In this document: positions 22,100 through 32,939 of the stretch, piece after piece
Layout: every line of letters starts with the position of its first letter
Position numbering within the stretch: the first letter of the stretch is position 1
Origin: Limnephilus marmoratus
Lineage: Eukaryota > Arthropoda > Insecta > Trichoptera > Limnephilidae
NCBI GenBank assembly: GCA_917880885.1
Contig: OU862923.1
Location: 26,117,770-26,181,769 of the forward strand
Direction of reading: 5' to 3'
DNA length: 64,000 nucleotides
Position numbers and translations under genes: made by a program
Notes under the pieces: model-generated
The model's input: the letters and a program-made list of their open reading frames with translations, nothing else
What the model was told of the DNA's origin: nothing
Databases searched by the model: none

Positions 22100-22290
22100 T
22101 ATAACTATTAACTAACTTACTAACCATCACGCCGTTTCTCCGCAGGGGTAGGCAGAGAGAACGAACCGCAAAACAATTGTGGCTTGGTAAACACTCATTG
22201 CCTACTCTTCTGTGAAATTGCCCGACACAAGTATTTGCCTCATTTGATCGTGCATATCTTGCTCGGACATCTCTAATATATTCTACCATC
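22100..22290 (-). mobile_element. Degraded 3' end of the TTAG-tailed LINE
   Basis: On the minus strand the end reads ctctgcctacccctgcggag, cggcgtgatggttag and a (TTAG)-like tail, as at 2085-2128. Further in are diverged equivalents of the WHDQVNQILESGH and NNRRECMR blocks with small deletions. The frame is broken. Confidence 0.65.
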
Positions 22291-22316
22291 CACATTGTCG
22301 TCATGTGTTTGTGGAA

Positions 22317-23020
22317 TAGAGAACTAAAGTCCAATTTAAAAAAAAAAATTAATGAATTATGACCTTCTAACTTAAATAATTGCATTTTTATTTTTATTTT
22401 TTGAGCTACTTTAATAGTTAAAATAATTGTCAAAGTTTTAATTTTTCAAGACCCCCCGAAAACCAACGTATGTATGGTGAATCGTGTAATCATCACTCCT
22501 GAAAAATTACTATTGGATCCCTAAATCAGCTGATCAACTGCCGCCATTTTGAATTCCGTTAATCAAAGTATTTTCCCTAGAAGTCGCATTACTATTTTTT
22601 TGTGCAGTAGTTTTTAAATATTTTCAATAATAAGATAAACTAATAAGAGATACCTTTGTTTTTGAAACGTTATTTAGGCCTAAATAATGTTTCAATAAAC
22701 ACAACAACTAAATCTCTATAAACAGTATGTAAATAAACGAATAAATTAATACGATGGCTTGTGTCATTCCTACATTCCCATACATTTCCCATACAATGAC
22801 TTTACGGTGACGTCGAACAGTGACGTCACCACTAAAATTTCAATAATGCCAACTTGACGGCGTGTTTTTATGATCCGATGAAAAATGGACTTTTTGATAT
22901 ATTTTTAAAAACTCTGCGTTTAATATTATTAAATAAAGTTTTTATATTCAGAATCAGCGTTTATTGGTCTGTATGAACATATTTTTTTAAAGCCATAATA
23001 TTTTTCACTGGAGTTCCTTA
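22317..23020 (-). mobile_element. Non-autonomous DNA element X, copy 1 (about 700 bp)
   Basis: This copy is inverted relative to 37579-38314. Shared blocks include gaccttctaacttaaataat, ttgtcaaagttttaattttt, gccattttgaa, ttttgtgcagtagttttt, gtttattggtctgtatgaac and the end cactggagttcctta. The two ends are short inverted repeats of the form GGAACTC(C/T)AGT. No ORF spans it. The boundaries are supported by the second copy, which interrupts another repeat. Confidence 0.7.
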
Positions 23021-23214
23021 TTATGATGTTAAAAATCTAAAAACTTATCTGCGCAGACGGCCGAAAGAGAAACTTACGAACAGACTCGTTTGTTTTTTGT
23101 ACCACTAACACACCCGAATGCACCGATAACATTATGGGGCTTTAATTTTCAATTTTTACAATTTTTTTGAATCGGTTAAAAAAAATTCAAAAAAGTATTA
23201 AAGTACTACGCACG

Positions 23215-23400
23215 ACGGCACGACTTCAGCTCCAGCGAACCGGAGTCGGTGGGACTACGACAACCCCAATTTCAGAAATGTTGTAGGGCTGAAGGAAGTG
23301 GGGAGGAGGTGTAAATGGGGAAGAAAGTGTTGATAATTACCCGATTATCCGAGTCACTCAACACGTCGGTGACCCGATAGTCAATCCACCTAAATTATAA
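23215..23400 (-). mobile_element. SINE S1 fragment
   Basis: The 3' portion of S1 on the minus strand is recognisable by gtgggactacgacaacccca, gttgtagggctgaagg and gtggggaggagg, compare 35600-35690. It is strongly diverged. Confidence 0.5.
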
Positions 23401-23559
23401 TTATTATAATATGACACTTTTTGTGCATTATTTAGCAATGTACAACCTAAAACCGACTGTAAAAAAATCCTAATAAGAAGACGATATGGATATCAAACTA
23501 ACTTATTTACAGTGTTGAGTTTTTGTACTTATACGCGGGATTATACATTTTTATATGAT

Positions 23560-24060
23560 TATTATATAAAGTGGTTTTTTCCTAGAAGCACTTGAATGAA
23601 AATATTTTTTTTTACTTTTGATATTCGGCAGCAGTGGCGGCTCGTGACTTTTGGGTGCGCTAGGGTGCTAATATTTAAAAAATGGCATCATGGATGTTGT
23701 CGTATGCTGTTTTCAAAAATCGATGTTTTTTTCAGGAAATCGGTGCGGCACACCGCCAAACTGAAACTTTCCGAAATTTTTCATACAAAAAACTGATTTT
23801 CCAAAAAAAAAAATTTTTTTTTCGGCTACAACAACATCAATCATGCCATTTTTTTAATATCAGCACTCTAGCACACCCAAAAGTCACGAGCCGCCACTGT
23901 TCGGCAGCACACCCATTCGGGGACACTTAATAGTTACATGTACGAGTATATTGTGTAAATAGGTATACTTTATTTTCCTTAAACTGACTGCATTTGTATA
24001 TCAGCACGCCGGAGGGGGGGGGGGGACCGTCGGGGGATCAACTGTCATGAAACCGAACAC
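23560..24060 (+). repeat. Dispersed repeat family D, copy 1, carrying a MITE
   Basis: Left flank cttgaatgaaaatatttt...cttttgat (23590-23625) and right flank cactta, gtatactttattttcctta, gactgcattt-tat, gatcaactgtcatg-aac (23925-24050) match 30384-30745 in order. Here the repeat is interrupted by a 268-bp MITE (23632-23899). Confidence 0.6.
23632..23899. mobile_element. hAT-type MITE with 8-bp target duplication
   Basis: Ends CAGTGGCGGCTCGTGACTTT (left) and the exact inverse (right) are followed inward by a longer shared stretch with tgggtg-gctag. TTCGGCAG is duplicated on both sides (23624-23631, 23900-23907). The size (268 bp), TIR and TSD identify a hAT MITE. The interior includes short complementary A/T runs but no gene. 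Confidence 0.85.
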
Positions 24061-24184
24061 GTGGCCAATTCGAGCGACGTTTTGTTCCTAATAGTGCTCT
24101 CTCACCATGGCAAGTAGATACCTACTATGAAAAATCTAATTGTATAAAAAAACTTTAGACCACACGACAGAAATAAAACTTCTT

Positions 24185-24480
24185 TAGCTCGATCTATATG
24201 ATAGGAAGAGAGAGAAAGAAAATGTGCGTGCGCACTGCTCTCTCTTGCTCCTACAGTGTGATACAGACAATAGGCCTGCCGTCTTAGATATACGAAACGT
24301 AAACCCTCCACACAGCATCCCCAAAGATGACATAGGTCCTGGGGGAAATTATTTTCCTCAGGGCCTCCTGTGTGGAGCTCTTGTAAAAAAAATAACCTAA
24401 CTGGCTATGAGAAAAAGAGAGAAAGAAAATATGTGCTCGCACCTCTCTCTCTTGCCCCTACAGTAATATACGAAACGTAA
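24185..24480 (+). repeat. Direct repeat with gaga/ctct blocks, interrupted by a LINE tail
   Basis: The block agagagaaagaaaat-tgtg, gctcgcac/gtgcgcac, ctctctcttgc-cctacag and atacgaaacgtaa occurs at 24200-24302 and again at 24412-24480. Between them is a LINE 3'-end fragment (24306-24400) with cacacagcatccccaaagat and ctcagggcctcc. Confidence 0.6.
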
Positions 24481-24499
24481 CTCTCTCTCTTTCTGTCTT

Positions 24500-26370
24500 C
24501 ACTTATATCTCCCTCTCAACTACCGTTTGCCTCGCTTTTCCTAACGCTCGCGTCACGCATTCACCAGCTTACTCCCCAAGTCAAGCGTGCATAAAGAAGT
24601 TTTACTTCAAAATCTTAACGTCTTTTTTTTCGATAAGTAACAAATATTTTAATGCGTATTAAAAATCCAAGACAAATCATCTCATTATTTACACAAACAA
24701 ACCCACAATACTAATTGTTTGCGTACTTGCCCTGTGGCACGCATATCAATATTATGCCCAGGCAATAAGCAAGTACTATCAGCATCTAGGTCTAGACGTT
24801 ACGGAAATATTACATAATTAATAGTCAATAACCGTGTGAACCAGAGAGTACTATTTGCGCGCCTTACTTACGAATGTCATTTATTTATTTCACGTTCGTT
24901 AGCAACATGCTGTCAGCCTGAACCTTGTACTATGGAATGACTAGACGATGCAGCACGACGATGTTAATAAAAACACAATTCGTTATTATACCACCTGGAA
25001 TAGGAACTCATGGAATAGTCACAAATTTGAATGCAATTCCGTGACAATTTTGAATGTTGAGTTTTGAATGCGGGCGCAAAATCTGGACTCATAAGGGAAA
25101 GCTTTTACGGAAAGAGCTCCAAATTTAACTGCAAATTTCCGTGACAGTCATCAGACTAAATGGCACCGTAATTTGGGCAGCTTTTGAAATCTGTACCCAT
25201 GATATTTTACGAGTAGCACGTTATACAAATTGATTAAATTAACGTACTGTCTTTTTATTAACCATAATAGGTATTTGGGATTGTTATATTCTCATAATCT
25301 GAACTGTAAATAAAATTAGCAATAAATTTGTATGGAAGATATATTATTGTAATGCGTTATTAATATTCAGTAGAAATTCTTTTCTGAAGTAGCCAAAGAA
25401 TGTTTGTGGTAGTCAAAGTGTGCTTTGACTACCACAAACATTCCCAGATTATGAATGAATGACCTGACAATATTTGAAATCTCCCTTACATCTCATTAAA
25501 GGCTGCAATTTAAATTTGTGCTTTGATTCATATTTTGTCAAGTTTTTCGTATGTTACCCGGAATGTTAAGCTTTATACAGTGTGTTGAGGGACATACTTG
25601 GCTTACATTAATCAGTGATTCGTGACGTTCCTCTCCGGTGACTTTTTTTAATGTAATTTAAAAATAAAAATTCCTTCACAATCAAACAACATAAAATATT
25701 TCACATGTCGTCACTGGACACTCAGCCGAGTGACCGCACAACTCCTCATCCCGATCATACCTATCCAATACCTACTGATTTTTTTACGTTTTAAGTTAGT
25801 AATCAGTAAAGTAAATTTAAGTCAATAATGTCAGTTATCACTGATTTAAAAAGTAAGTCAAGGATGTAATTAATACCCTGTATATTAAAAAGTTAGATCT
25901 GTACCTACTCTTCGCATACAGAGAAAACTTCAAAGTAGAAAATAATTGACCGGAGATGCAATATTATCGAATGTCTGGGACTCCTAATCAACAACATGTT
26001 TTGATACTATTTAAAGCGACTGTTTGTCTTTACTATGGTGGGTAAATGACGGGTAAACAGTCACGTAAATACCAACAAAACAAGGAACAAAGTTCATAAT
26101 GCCTTTCCATTGATGTTAAGAGAATTGGGATTTTTTAAATATTTTTATCAATGCCGGAAATTCGGCGTTATTCTTAAAGTCTCTTAATTTATGAGTTAAT
26201 ATAAAATTACGTCAGAAAATGTCTATACAAGATTAACTGTCCAGTGTCAATATATAACGGTTCCTTCTAGTAGTGAGTTCTGATATCGGAGGTTGGCAAT
26301 CGCACAACTCAGCGGAACTGCACTTGCACCGGTCACGTGTCTAAGGGACTGGTGCAAGTTAAAATTTAAG
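24500..26370. other. AT-rich DNA without a recognised gene
   Basis: Only a short hairpin (25398-25443) and short frames are present. A further imperfect hairpin with acttgcacc and ggtgcaagt arms lies at 26323-26362, just upstream of the Penelope-like element. Confidence 0.4.
25398..25443. repeat. Perfect 21-bp hairpin with 4-nt loop
   Basis: The arm gaatgtttgtggtagtcaaa (25398 on) continues one more base, is followed by the loop tgtg (25419-25422) and then the exact inverse through 25443. Such a clean stem in otherwise decayed DNA stands out. A pre-miRNA normally has a larger terminal loop and mismatches, so I do not call one. Confidence 0.85.
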
Positions 26371-26374
26371 ATAA

Positions 26375-27028
26375 TGTATTATTAATTTACCCCTATCTCC
26401 CAATAATTTTTCAATAGAACTCATTGTTATTAAACAAATTGCTATTAATAATGGATACAGCACCAATTTAATTGAAAACATTCTTAATAAAAAATACAAG
26501 AATAAATTCCTTAAATCATATATCTATCCTGTACAAAAGGATGAGGAAGGGAAAAAATGGAGGAAAATTATGTATTTTAATAATAAAATTTCTAATTCCT
26601 TGACAAAGAATGTACCAAATGAAATTCTTCCTGTATTTTATGCAAATAACAAACTTAAAAATTACATTGTAAATAATAAAGATAGAGATTCAAAAATGAC
26701 AAAATCTGGAATCTATAAATTGAAGTGTAACGATTGTGGTTTCTTTTACATAGGTAAAACTTCGAGAAACTTCGAAATAAGGATTAAAGAACGTATCAAA
26801 TCTTTAAACAATAACAGTTTCTCGGAGTTTGCCAACCATTTGGTGGAAACCAGTCACACCTTTGACTTCAATAGTGGAATAGAATTAATGCATTGTAATG
26901 TCAATGGCATTCAGTTGGATAAACTAGAAATTTTAGAAATCCGAAAGAGTGTTAATGCGAATTTGAATATTATTAATAACCAAAAGTTGTTCTTAAATGA
27001 CCCAATATTAAACCTGTTCCCTTTGTAA
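26375..27028 (+). CDS. Penelope-like retroelement, C-terminal region with GIY-YIG endonuclease (5'-truncated)
   Basis: The frame is open from about 26375 to the stop at 27026-27028, with no initiator. It has a linker (KWRKIMYFNNKISNS, FKKN-type region reading YANNKLKNYIVNNKD) and then the endonuclease: SGIYKLKCNDCGFFYIGKTS at about residues 107-126, with the Cys-x2-Cys insert between GIY and YIG that is typical of animal Penelope-like elements, followed by RNFEIRIKERI with the catalytic-type Arg and a later FANHLVETSH block. Penelope polymerases use this endonuclease for integration. The reverse-transcriptase core is missing, so this is a dead-on-arrival copy, although the remaining frame has no stop. 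Confidence 0.85.
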   Translation, partial: CIINLPLSPNNFSIELIVIKQIAINNGYSTNLIENILNKKYKNKFLKSYIYPVQKDEEGKKWRKIMYFNNKISNSLTKNVPNEILPVFYANNKLKNYIVNNKDRDSKMTKSGIYKLKCNDCGFFYIGKTSRNFEIRIKERIKSLNNNSFSEFANHLVETSHTFDFNSGIELMHCNVNGIQLDKLEILEIRKSVNANLNIINNQKLFLNDPILNLFPL

Positions 27029-27159
27029 ATTGTCTCCCATTGCCCCTCTCTCCTCTACCCACTCTCATATTTTCATTGATACCATTGTCTATGTCCATTC
27101 TTTTTCAATTGACACCATTGCCTACGTCTATTATTTATAATTAGTATCAATAAAAAACC

Positions 27160-27190
27160 CTGAAGAAGTGAGCATTGCTCACGAAACGTG
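27160..27190 (+). ncRNA. Hammerhead-like core in the Penelope 3' region
   Basis: CTGAAGA (27160-27166, matching CUGANGA) is followed by a perfect 6-bp hairpin GTGAGC-att-GCTCAC and then GAAAC (27183-27187). CUGANGA, stem II and GAAA are the conserved core of a hammerhead ribozyme, and such motifs are known in the terminal repeats of Penelope-like elements. A clean stem III and cleavage site are not obvious, so activity is doubtful. Confidence 0.5.
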
Positions 27191-27434
27191 TTGGTTTTGT
27201 AAACGATAAAAGTGGTAAAAACGAAGTAATTTATTATTATTATTAATTTAAATCAAAATGGTGCCACAAAATAAGTTTGCTGTATTAGAAGAAATAATGT
27301 ATTATGTAATCTTACGAAGTTATGAGGTACGGCGCGGCGCCTTCCTATGTGGGTATGAGCGCACTTCAAGTGAAATATCACAAACACTAAGAAATGCTAA
27401 TAGCGCTATAGAAATGCAACGTTATTATTATTAC

Positions 27435-27700
27435 TAGCGCAAACCAGTGTAAATCACGGAATAGTCCGAATTCTCAACAAATCAGTTTTAATTTTTAAAA
27501 CCGTAATTAAAATAATTTTCTGTTCAAAATACGGTGACCCGACAGTTGATCCGGCGACAATAGAACCATCAGCCTGAAACACTCATCCACATTGAAAAAT
27601 CTTCCGAGAAAAGATACATGACGCCAACGGGACTTGAACCCGTGTCCTCTCGATTGCCGGTCGAATGCTCTGACCACTGAGCTATGGCGGCTTATCTCGT
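27435..27700 (-). mobile_element. tRNA-derived SINE (family S2)
   Basis: Read on the minus strand, a tRNA-like head (27620-27691) is followed by a body containing gtttcaggctgatggttc, gccggatcaactgtcgggtc and ttttgaacagaaaattattt. The body shares blocks with repeat family D at 30780-30890 (gggatagtctgaattctc and the tttctattcaaaata end). Confidence 0.6.
27620..27691 (-). tRNA. tRNA-like SINE head, anticodon-loop triplet GGC, probably not a functional tRNA
   Basis: On the minus strand 72 nt fold as a cloverleaf: acceptor GCCGCCA/TGGCGTC with one mismatch, D arm GCTC-GAGC, anticodon stem TTCGA/TCGAG, loop CCGGCAA, and T arm ACGGG/CCCGT with TTCAAGT. The triplet in anticodon position is GGC (Ala), but the universally conserved U33 is C, and the sequence continues into a SINE body. 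A and B boxes for RNA polymerase III are intact. Confidence 0.5.
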
Positions 27701-28001
27701 ACCCGCCAAATGATTCAATATATGCTAGTGTTTCATTCAACAATTACTGCTTATTATATTTTTTCCACCTGAAAACAACCAACTTTATTTTTGTGAGAGA
27801 AACATTGTTAGTGTTAAATCCGTCGCTAGGTGGCGTCGAGACAAATTATGTCTTCATTTATTGGGGAAATACTGAAACTTGTCAAATATTAATTATTATT
27901 TTTAATTGTAAAACTAACGTTTTTAAGACAAGATTTTTTATGCATAGCACAAAGGGTAACAATTATTATAAGCAATAATTATCAGCTATCAGCTAATAAT
28001 T

Positions 28002-28545
28002 TACCCAGGTCAAATAATTTCTCCTGTAGATTTAACCACAAAAGAAATAGACAGACGTATTGGAAATGCTTGGAAACAATATTGGGGTTTTAAAGAAATA
28101 ATGAAAAACAGTGAAACTAGGATAACTATCAAACGGAAGCTTTTTGATACCTGCATACTTCCTGTACTTACTTATGGTTGCCAAACTTTGGCACTCACAA
28201 AAAATCACAATAAGAAACTCGAAACTTGCCAAAACTCCATGGAAAGAAGTATGCTATGGAAAAGACTGTCCGATAAAATAAAAATCGAAACTATTAAGAA
28301 ACAAACAAGAACAAAGGATTTCACAAAAAAGCTAAAGCGGAAGTGGTTAGGCCATACAATCAGAGGAAGTGAAAAATAGACAAAATTAATCATGAATTGG
28401 TTCACAAGTGACAAGAAGAGAAAACGAGGTAGACCATTTAGACGGTGGGTTGACGACATCAAAGCCATAGCAGGTGGTACATGGACAAGAGTAGCTAATG
28501 ATAGAGAGAAATGGCGACAGTTTGAGGAGCCCTTTGTCAACTAGT
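28002..28545 (+). pseudogene. LINE polymerase C-terminal end with one nonsense codon
   Basis: A single frame runs from about 28002: GQIISPVD, TTKEIDRRIGNAW, then LPVLTYGCQTLAL (around residue 50), KRKWLGHTIRG, and after a TAG at 28377-28379 continues as KRKRGRPFRRWVDDIKAIAG, TWTRVANDREKWRQFEEPF to a TAG stop near 28543. This is the thumb and tail region of a LINE endonuclease/reverse transcriptase: RRW.DDI..IAG.TW.R.A.DR..W..LEEAF. The in-frame stop sits where Trp is usual. An A run at 28678-28702 may be its poly(A) tail. Confidence 0.75.
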
Positions 28546-28677
28546 GACATACAGTCGATGCATGATAAGTGTTATAAATGTTATAAATATTAGATAAAAA
28601 TAATGTGATGTAATTTACTGTCTGAATAAAGGCTATTATTTACGCACCAGATTTAAATGTCCGGGTTAAATTTTCCC

Positions 28678-28702
28678 CAAAAAAAAAAAAAAAAAAAAAA
28701 AG
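28678..28702 (+). repeat. Poly(A) run, probable LINE tail
   Basis: Twenty-plus A residues follow the LINE frame and an AATAAA near 28624. Confidence 0.6.
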
Positions 28703-28873
28703 AAAAAAGAAGGAAAAACTAAACCCTTTCACACACTTCCCCAAATGATCATCTAGTCAACCCACGCTATGCAATTGCACTATATAAGTATTATAAATAC
28801 AAAACAATACAAGAACAACATGTCATCCTACTAGAGACCAAATGGGAATATAATTCACCGACTCCAGATATTT

Positions 28874-30297
28874 TCATATCAGAGGGTTCGGCTCTGTGGC
28901 ATTTCTAATTGAACCTATAAATCCTACCGATCCCTCAATATAAATATTTAAAAAATCCTTTGTAATCCTACACGTATTTAAAATGACTGATTTTTGCATT
29001 TTTATATACAAATTCTTTGACAAATCTAATATGCTTAAATTTTGAATCAGATTCCTAGGTATTATGCCAGTGGCCGAAATAACAAATGGCAATATTTTTA
29101 TAGTCCGATAATGCCAAATTCTTTTAATCTCATTTCCTAAATCTGTGTATTTTCTTATTTTTTCAGAAATAGTTTTTTGAATATTACAGGAATTTGGAAT
29201 AGCTACATCAATGATATAAGTTATTTTTTTAATTTTGTCATGTAAAACTGTATCAGGTCTATTATGACTAATTGTTCTGTCTGTTAGTATAGTTTTATCA
29301 TAATATATTTTATAAAATTCATTTTCTAAAAATGAATTTAGTTCATATTCATAATATGGTACTATATTACGGCAGTCAATCAAGTTATGTTTAATTACCA
29401 AACTTTGGTGAATTATTTTTAAAACCTGATTGTGCCTAAATGTATACTCGGAAGGCGCTAATATAGAACATCCCGATATAATATGTTCTATAGTTTCGGG
29501 AAAAGCCAAACATTTTCTACATAAATCATCAATTTGATTTATATCTTTGATTATATGCTTTCTATAATTTTTAGTATTAATGACTCTATCTTGAATGGCA
29601 AGCATAAATCCTTCTATTTCTGCGCTCAACTCTCCAATACTCAACCATTTGTTTGACGAAAGTTTGTCAACATACGTTTGGTTGAAAAAATTGAAGTGTT
29701 TTGCGTGAATAATTTTATTTGACCAGGAATCTAATAATTCCTGGTTAGTATTTATAAGAATATTGGCATTCTCGTCATATAAATTTAAAGGTGTAATATT
29801 TCTATCTGCCTTGCAAATTATTTTGTGCATTTCTGAGCTATTAGCTTTCCTATGGAAAAAATTTCTAAGCATTTTTACCTGATTGTGTTTCAAAGATGTT
29901 ATTTTGACTACACCTCTACCTCCTAAATTTCTAGGTAAATTAATTCGTTCTATAGCTGAATTTGGATGATGGCAATTAAATTTTGTTAACGTAGTTCTAA
30001 TTAATCATTCTAAATTATCTAAATCTGTATTGGACCATTTAATTATGCCAAATGAGTACGTTAGTAGAGGTATTGCCCAAGTATTTATTGCTTTTACTAA
30101 ATTTTTAGCAGATAGATTGCATTTTAAAATTTTTCTGATCCTAGTTTGAAATTTAATGCTAATATCATTTTTAATACTAGTGTGATCTAATCTATTCGAT
30201 TGCGGGTATCCTAAATATTTATAAACCTCATCCCCTTTCATACTTTGAATTTTGAAATTTCTAAATATACCCTCGCCTCCATCTACAATTTTGCCTT
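28874..30297 (-). pseudogene. R2-like LINE (restriction-like endonuclease type), 3' half, one nonsense codon
   Basis: Reading from 30297 on the minus strand: DEVYKYLGYPQ, FQTRIRKILK, INTWAIPLLTYSFGIIKW (end of the polymerase/thumb region), a TGA at 30005-30007 in place of an expected Arg codon, then LPRNLGGRGVVKI and a long intact frame to the stop at 28874. The C-terminal part has the zinc knuckle C-RK-C...EH-IISG-C (CX2CX8HX4C) followed by the endonuclease motif NRPDTVLHD...YIIDVAIP, that is RPD-x(12)-D. This order is diagnostic of R2-type elements, which cut target DNA with a PD-(D/E)XK-like domain. Upstream of 30297 the polymerase catalytic domain is gone. One stop in 1.4 kb suggests a young insertion. 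Confidence 0.85.
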
Positions 30298-30383
30298 TTA
30301 TTATTATTATAATTATCTAACAAATTTATATACAGTGTCGATTTTTTTTTATTTATGTATGCTATGATATTACAGTATAGAGG

Positions 30384-30900
30384 AAAGTAGTTTTATCCTT
30401 GAGGCATTTGAATGAAAACATATTTTCTACTTTTGTTATTTGGCGGTACGTTCTCTCTGCACATTCCATCGGGTACACTTAGGGCGGGTTTCTTCATTTA
30501 TGAAGAATGCTAAATGCAATGCTAATTGTAAAAATAAACAATCGAAATTTAAAAATTTCTATGCATTTGACCGTTAACTTTCACAATTAGCATTGCATTT
30601 AGCATTCTCGGTAAATGAAGAAACCCACCATTAGTTATATTTTGTGTAAGTTAAGTAGGTATACCGGATTTTCCCTAAACCGACTGCACATTGTATATAA
30701 GTTTGCCGGGGGCCGACTGTTGGAGGATCAACTGTCATGGAACCTCAAAATGCATATATTATTGGTAGTACCTACTTTATCGCTTGTCCGACTTCCAGTG
30801 AAAAATAACGGGATAGTCTGAATTCTCGTAATATCAGTTGTAATTTTGAAAATACTGTTAAAATATTTTTCTATTCAAAATATTATATTACAGGTAGGTA
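30384..30900 (+). repeat. Dispersed repeat family D, copy 2, carrying a MITE
   Basis: Blocks match copy 1 at 23560-24060 (catttgaatgaaaa, ctacttttg, cattc-gg-acact, taggtatac, aaaccgactgca, gatcaactgtcatg) and continue with a region shared with the S2 SINE. It is interrupted by a different MITE at 30482-30630. A short third copy of its left end is at 46050-46085. Confidence 0.6.
30482..30630. mobile_element. 149-bp MITE with TTA target duplication
   Basis: The arms (GGCGGGTTTCTTCATTTA from 30483, and the inverse ending 30629, continuing inward through gaatgctaaatgcaatgcta) are nearly perfect over 50 bp. TTA flanks both sides (30479-30481, 30631-30633). A 3-bp TTA/TAA duplication is typical of Harbinger-type MITEs. 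Confidence 0.8.
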
Positions 30901-31530
30901 AGTACCTACCCAAATTCGAATAGAAAGCTGAAACGCATCTACTTGCAAAATGTCAAAAAAAACAAAATGACGCTGAATTTCTGCAAAACAACTTGGCCTT
31001 AAGGGTCTTTAACCAGCCAGCGGCCGAAAATCTACATTTCTTATGATCGTACAGGGCGGTTCCAATGAGAAAGATTAATTATAAAATTATAACTCAATAC
31101 CGATTTTATTTCCTTCCAAATTTGCTTAAATTTATACCTACATCCAAAAATGCTGAAAGGCGTGATGACAAAACTATTAAAATTATGTAATTTTTGTAAT
31201 TATTTGTTTATCACAAGTATTTATAATTTTTCAATAATGTCTAAGCATAAACTTACGAATACCGATAGTAACTACACGACAAAATACACTATTCTACTGT
31301 AGCATTCATAAGCGGAACTACATTGCCCACTCTCCGATACAACGATTTCACACTATGGAAAATCAGTACTTAGATGATATTGACATATTTAGCATAAACT
31401 TGGCGAAATTTGTTGATATTGTGAAAAACTTATTCCAAAATTATTCCTAAACCTAACTGTTTTTTTCTGAAAACCTATGAAATCGCTGTATTTTTGTATT
31501 TTTATGACTTGTGTGCTTTTTTATCAAATT
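30900..31530. other. AT-rich DNA without a recognised gene
   Basis: No motif recognised. Confidence 0.35.
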
Positions 31531-31539
31531 TTATTTTTA

Positions 31540-31650
31540 TTATTTCTGTATATGTTTAAAAATAATCTGTCATGAATTATTTGTACTACCAAAATGTAAA
31601 AGCCCTTTGGGCGTTAAATAAATAAATAAAAATAAATGTTCAAAAAAATC
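31540..31650 (+). mobile_element. LINE 3' tail
   Basis: aaaatgtaaaagccctttgg, gcgttaaataaataaataaa and a (AAAT)n tail match the 3' end of the LINE at 7655-8225 (gtaaaagctccgaaaagggg). The upstream coding part is not recognisable. Confidence 0.5.
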
Positions 31651-31659
31651 TGAAATATA

Positions 31660-32680
31660 TTAATTTGTAAGACCGTAAATAAATAGACAAAATAGAGAAA
31701 TTTTCGTCACAAATAAGTGTACAGATATATTTTTTAATCATTTTATTTTAACTAATATTAAATTTTTGACACATGCGTTTACAAGATAAGTATTGATTTA
31801 CAATAATGTACGATTACATGACATGAAATATGTCTCGTAAAATAAGATTTTTCGACGACCTACGGTATAACCTTATTATACTAAAAATAAACATTTTTTC
31901 TCAAAATTTAAAACATGCGTTTACTAGATAAAAGAACCATCTTTCGAAATCAATTTATTATTTTTTTGTGGAAAAAAGTCGAAATACGTCTAAAATTTGG
32001 TTTAAAAATGACAAATTTCCGGTTGTCTCTGGTTATACACTCTTAATGTGTTGCTAACGCCAACAATGTTTCAATAATGACTTCTTACTAAATATTTCGA
32101 ATAAATGTGTTTATCAATTAATCAATTAAAAATACCATTCAAAATTTTCTTATCTCTTCCAGACATTTCTGATTACATCATAAACTCTTTCCGAGTAAAC
32201 GTAATTTGATAACTTACAAAGTCCAAAGTGCAAAGAATTCTTGAAATGTGTATCGAATATTACGCCATAACGTACATATTTTTTATTTACGTTTTATCTT
32301 GTGTTTATTATTACAAATCTCCGAGACAAATAAGTTGACAGTTCTGGTTGTTCCCGCCAAAAATGTATCAAAGTTCATAAAATCACGATGTTTTTTCATT
32401 CTACTCCTACATGAGTGGTAAATCTATGAACCTGGTCATAAATTGACATAGTTGTCTTTGGAGGCGGAAAATTCATCAACTAATTGGTGAGTTACTAAAT
32501 ATTCAGCTAACAAAAATTATTTATCAATCGGATTTCTTCTATCGACTGTGAAGCATGCAGTGAAGTTTTATTTTAACTCAAAAATTTGGCATTTCATAAG
32601 AGTGTAAATTGTTGTTGTTACCTTCCAGTTCCGGTTTAACATGGTGGCCGTGATGAATACTTCATTCTGGGGGTCAGTTT
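31660..32680. other. AT-rich DNA without a recognised gene
   Basis: No protein motif or close repeat partner was recognised here. Confidence 0.35.
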
Positions 32681-32689
32681 GGCCAGGAG

Positions 32690-32935
32690 TGACGGACGTA
32701 TAAATCCATCTCTCCTACTCTCAACCGGTTTCTCCCGATCCGGTCTGCATCCAGCTCTCTCATCCTCCGCCAAGACCCTGACAAACCTCATCCCTATGAA
32801 CCCGCATCCCTACTAAGTCACCAAATGTAACGAACCTTTTGGGGTGACCTATGGCTAGGGTGTTGGTTATCCAATAAATGATTCCCGGGGCGGTGGTACC
32901 CATACCCGCCTCCAAAAATGTAACTTCTCACAATA
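32690..32935 (-). mobile_element. LINE 3'-end family L2, degraded copy
   Basis: On the minus strand it starts ggaggcgggtatgggtacca and contains gataaccaacaccct, aaaaggttcgttac and later gagagatggatttatacg. The first half matches 5335-5450 and the second half 52140-52200. It links those two fragments into one family. Confidence 0.6.
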
Positions 32936-32939
32936 ATAT

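Noticed and set aside
25398..25443. microRNA precursor
   Set aside because: The loop is only 4 nt and the stem perfect and short; a normal insect pre-miRNA is about 60 nt with a larger loop.
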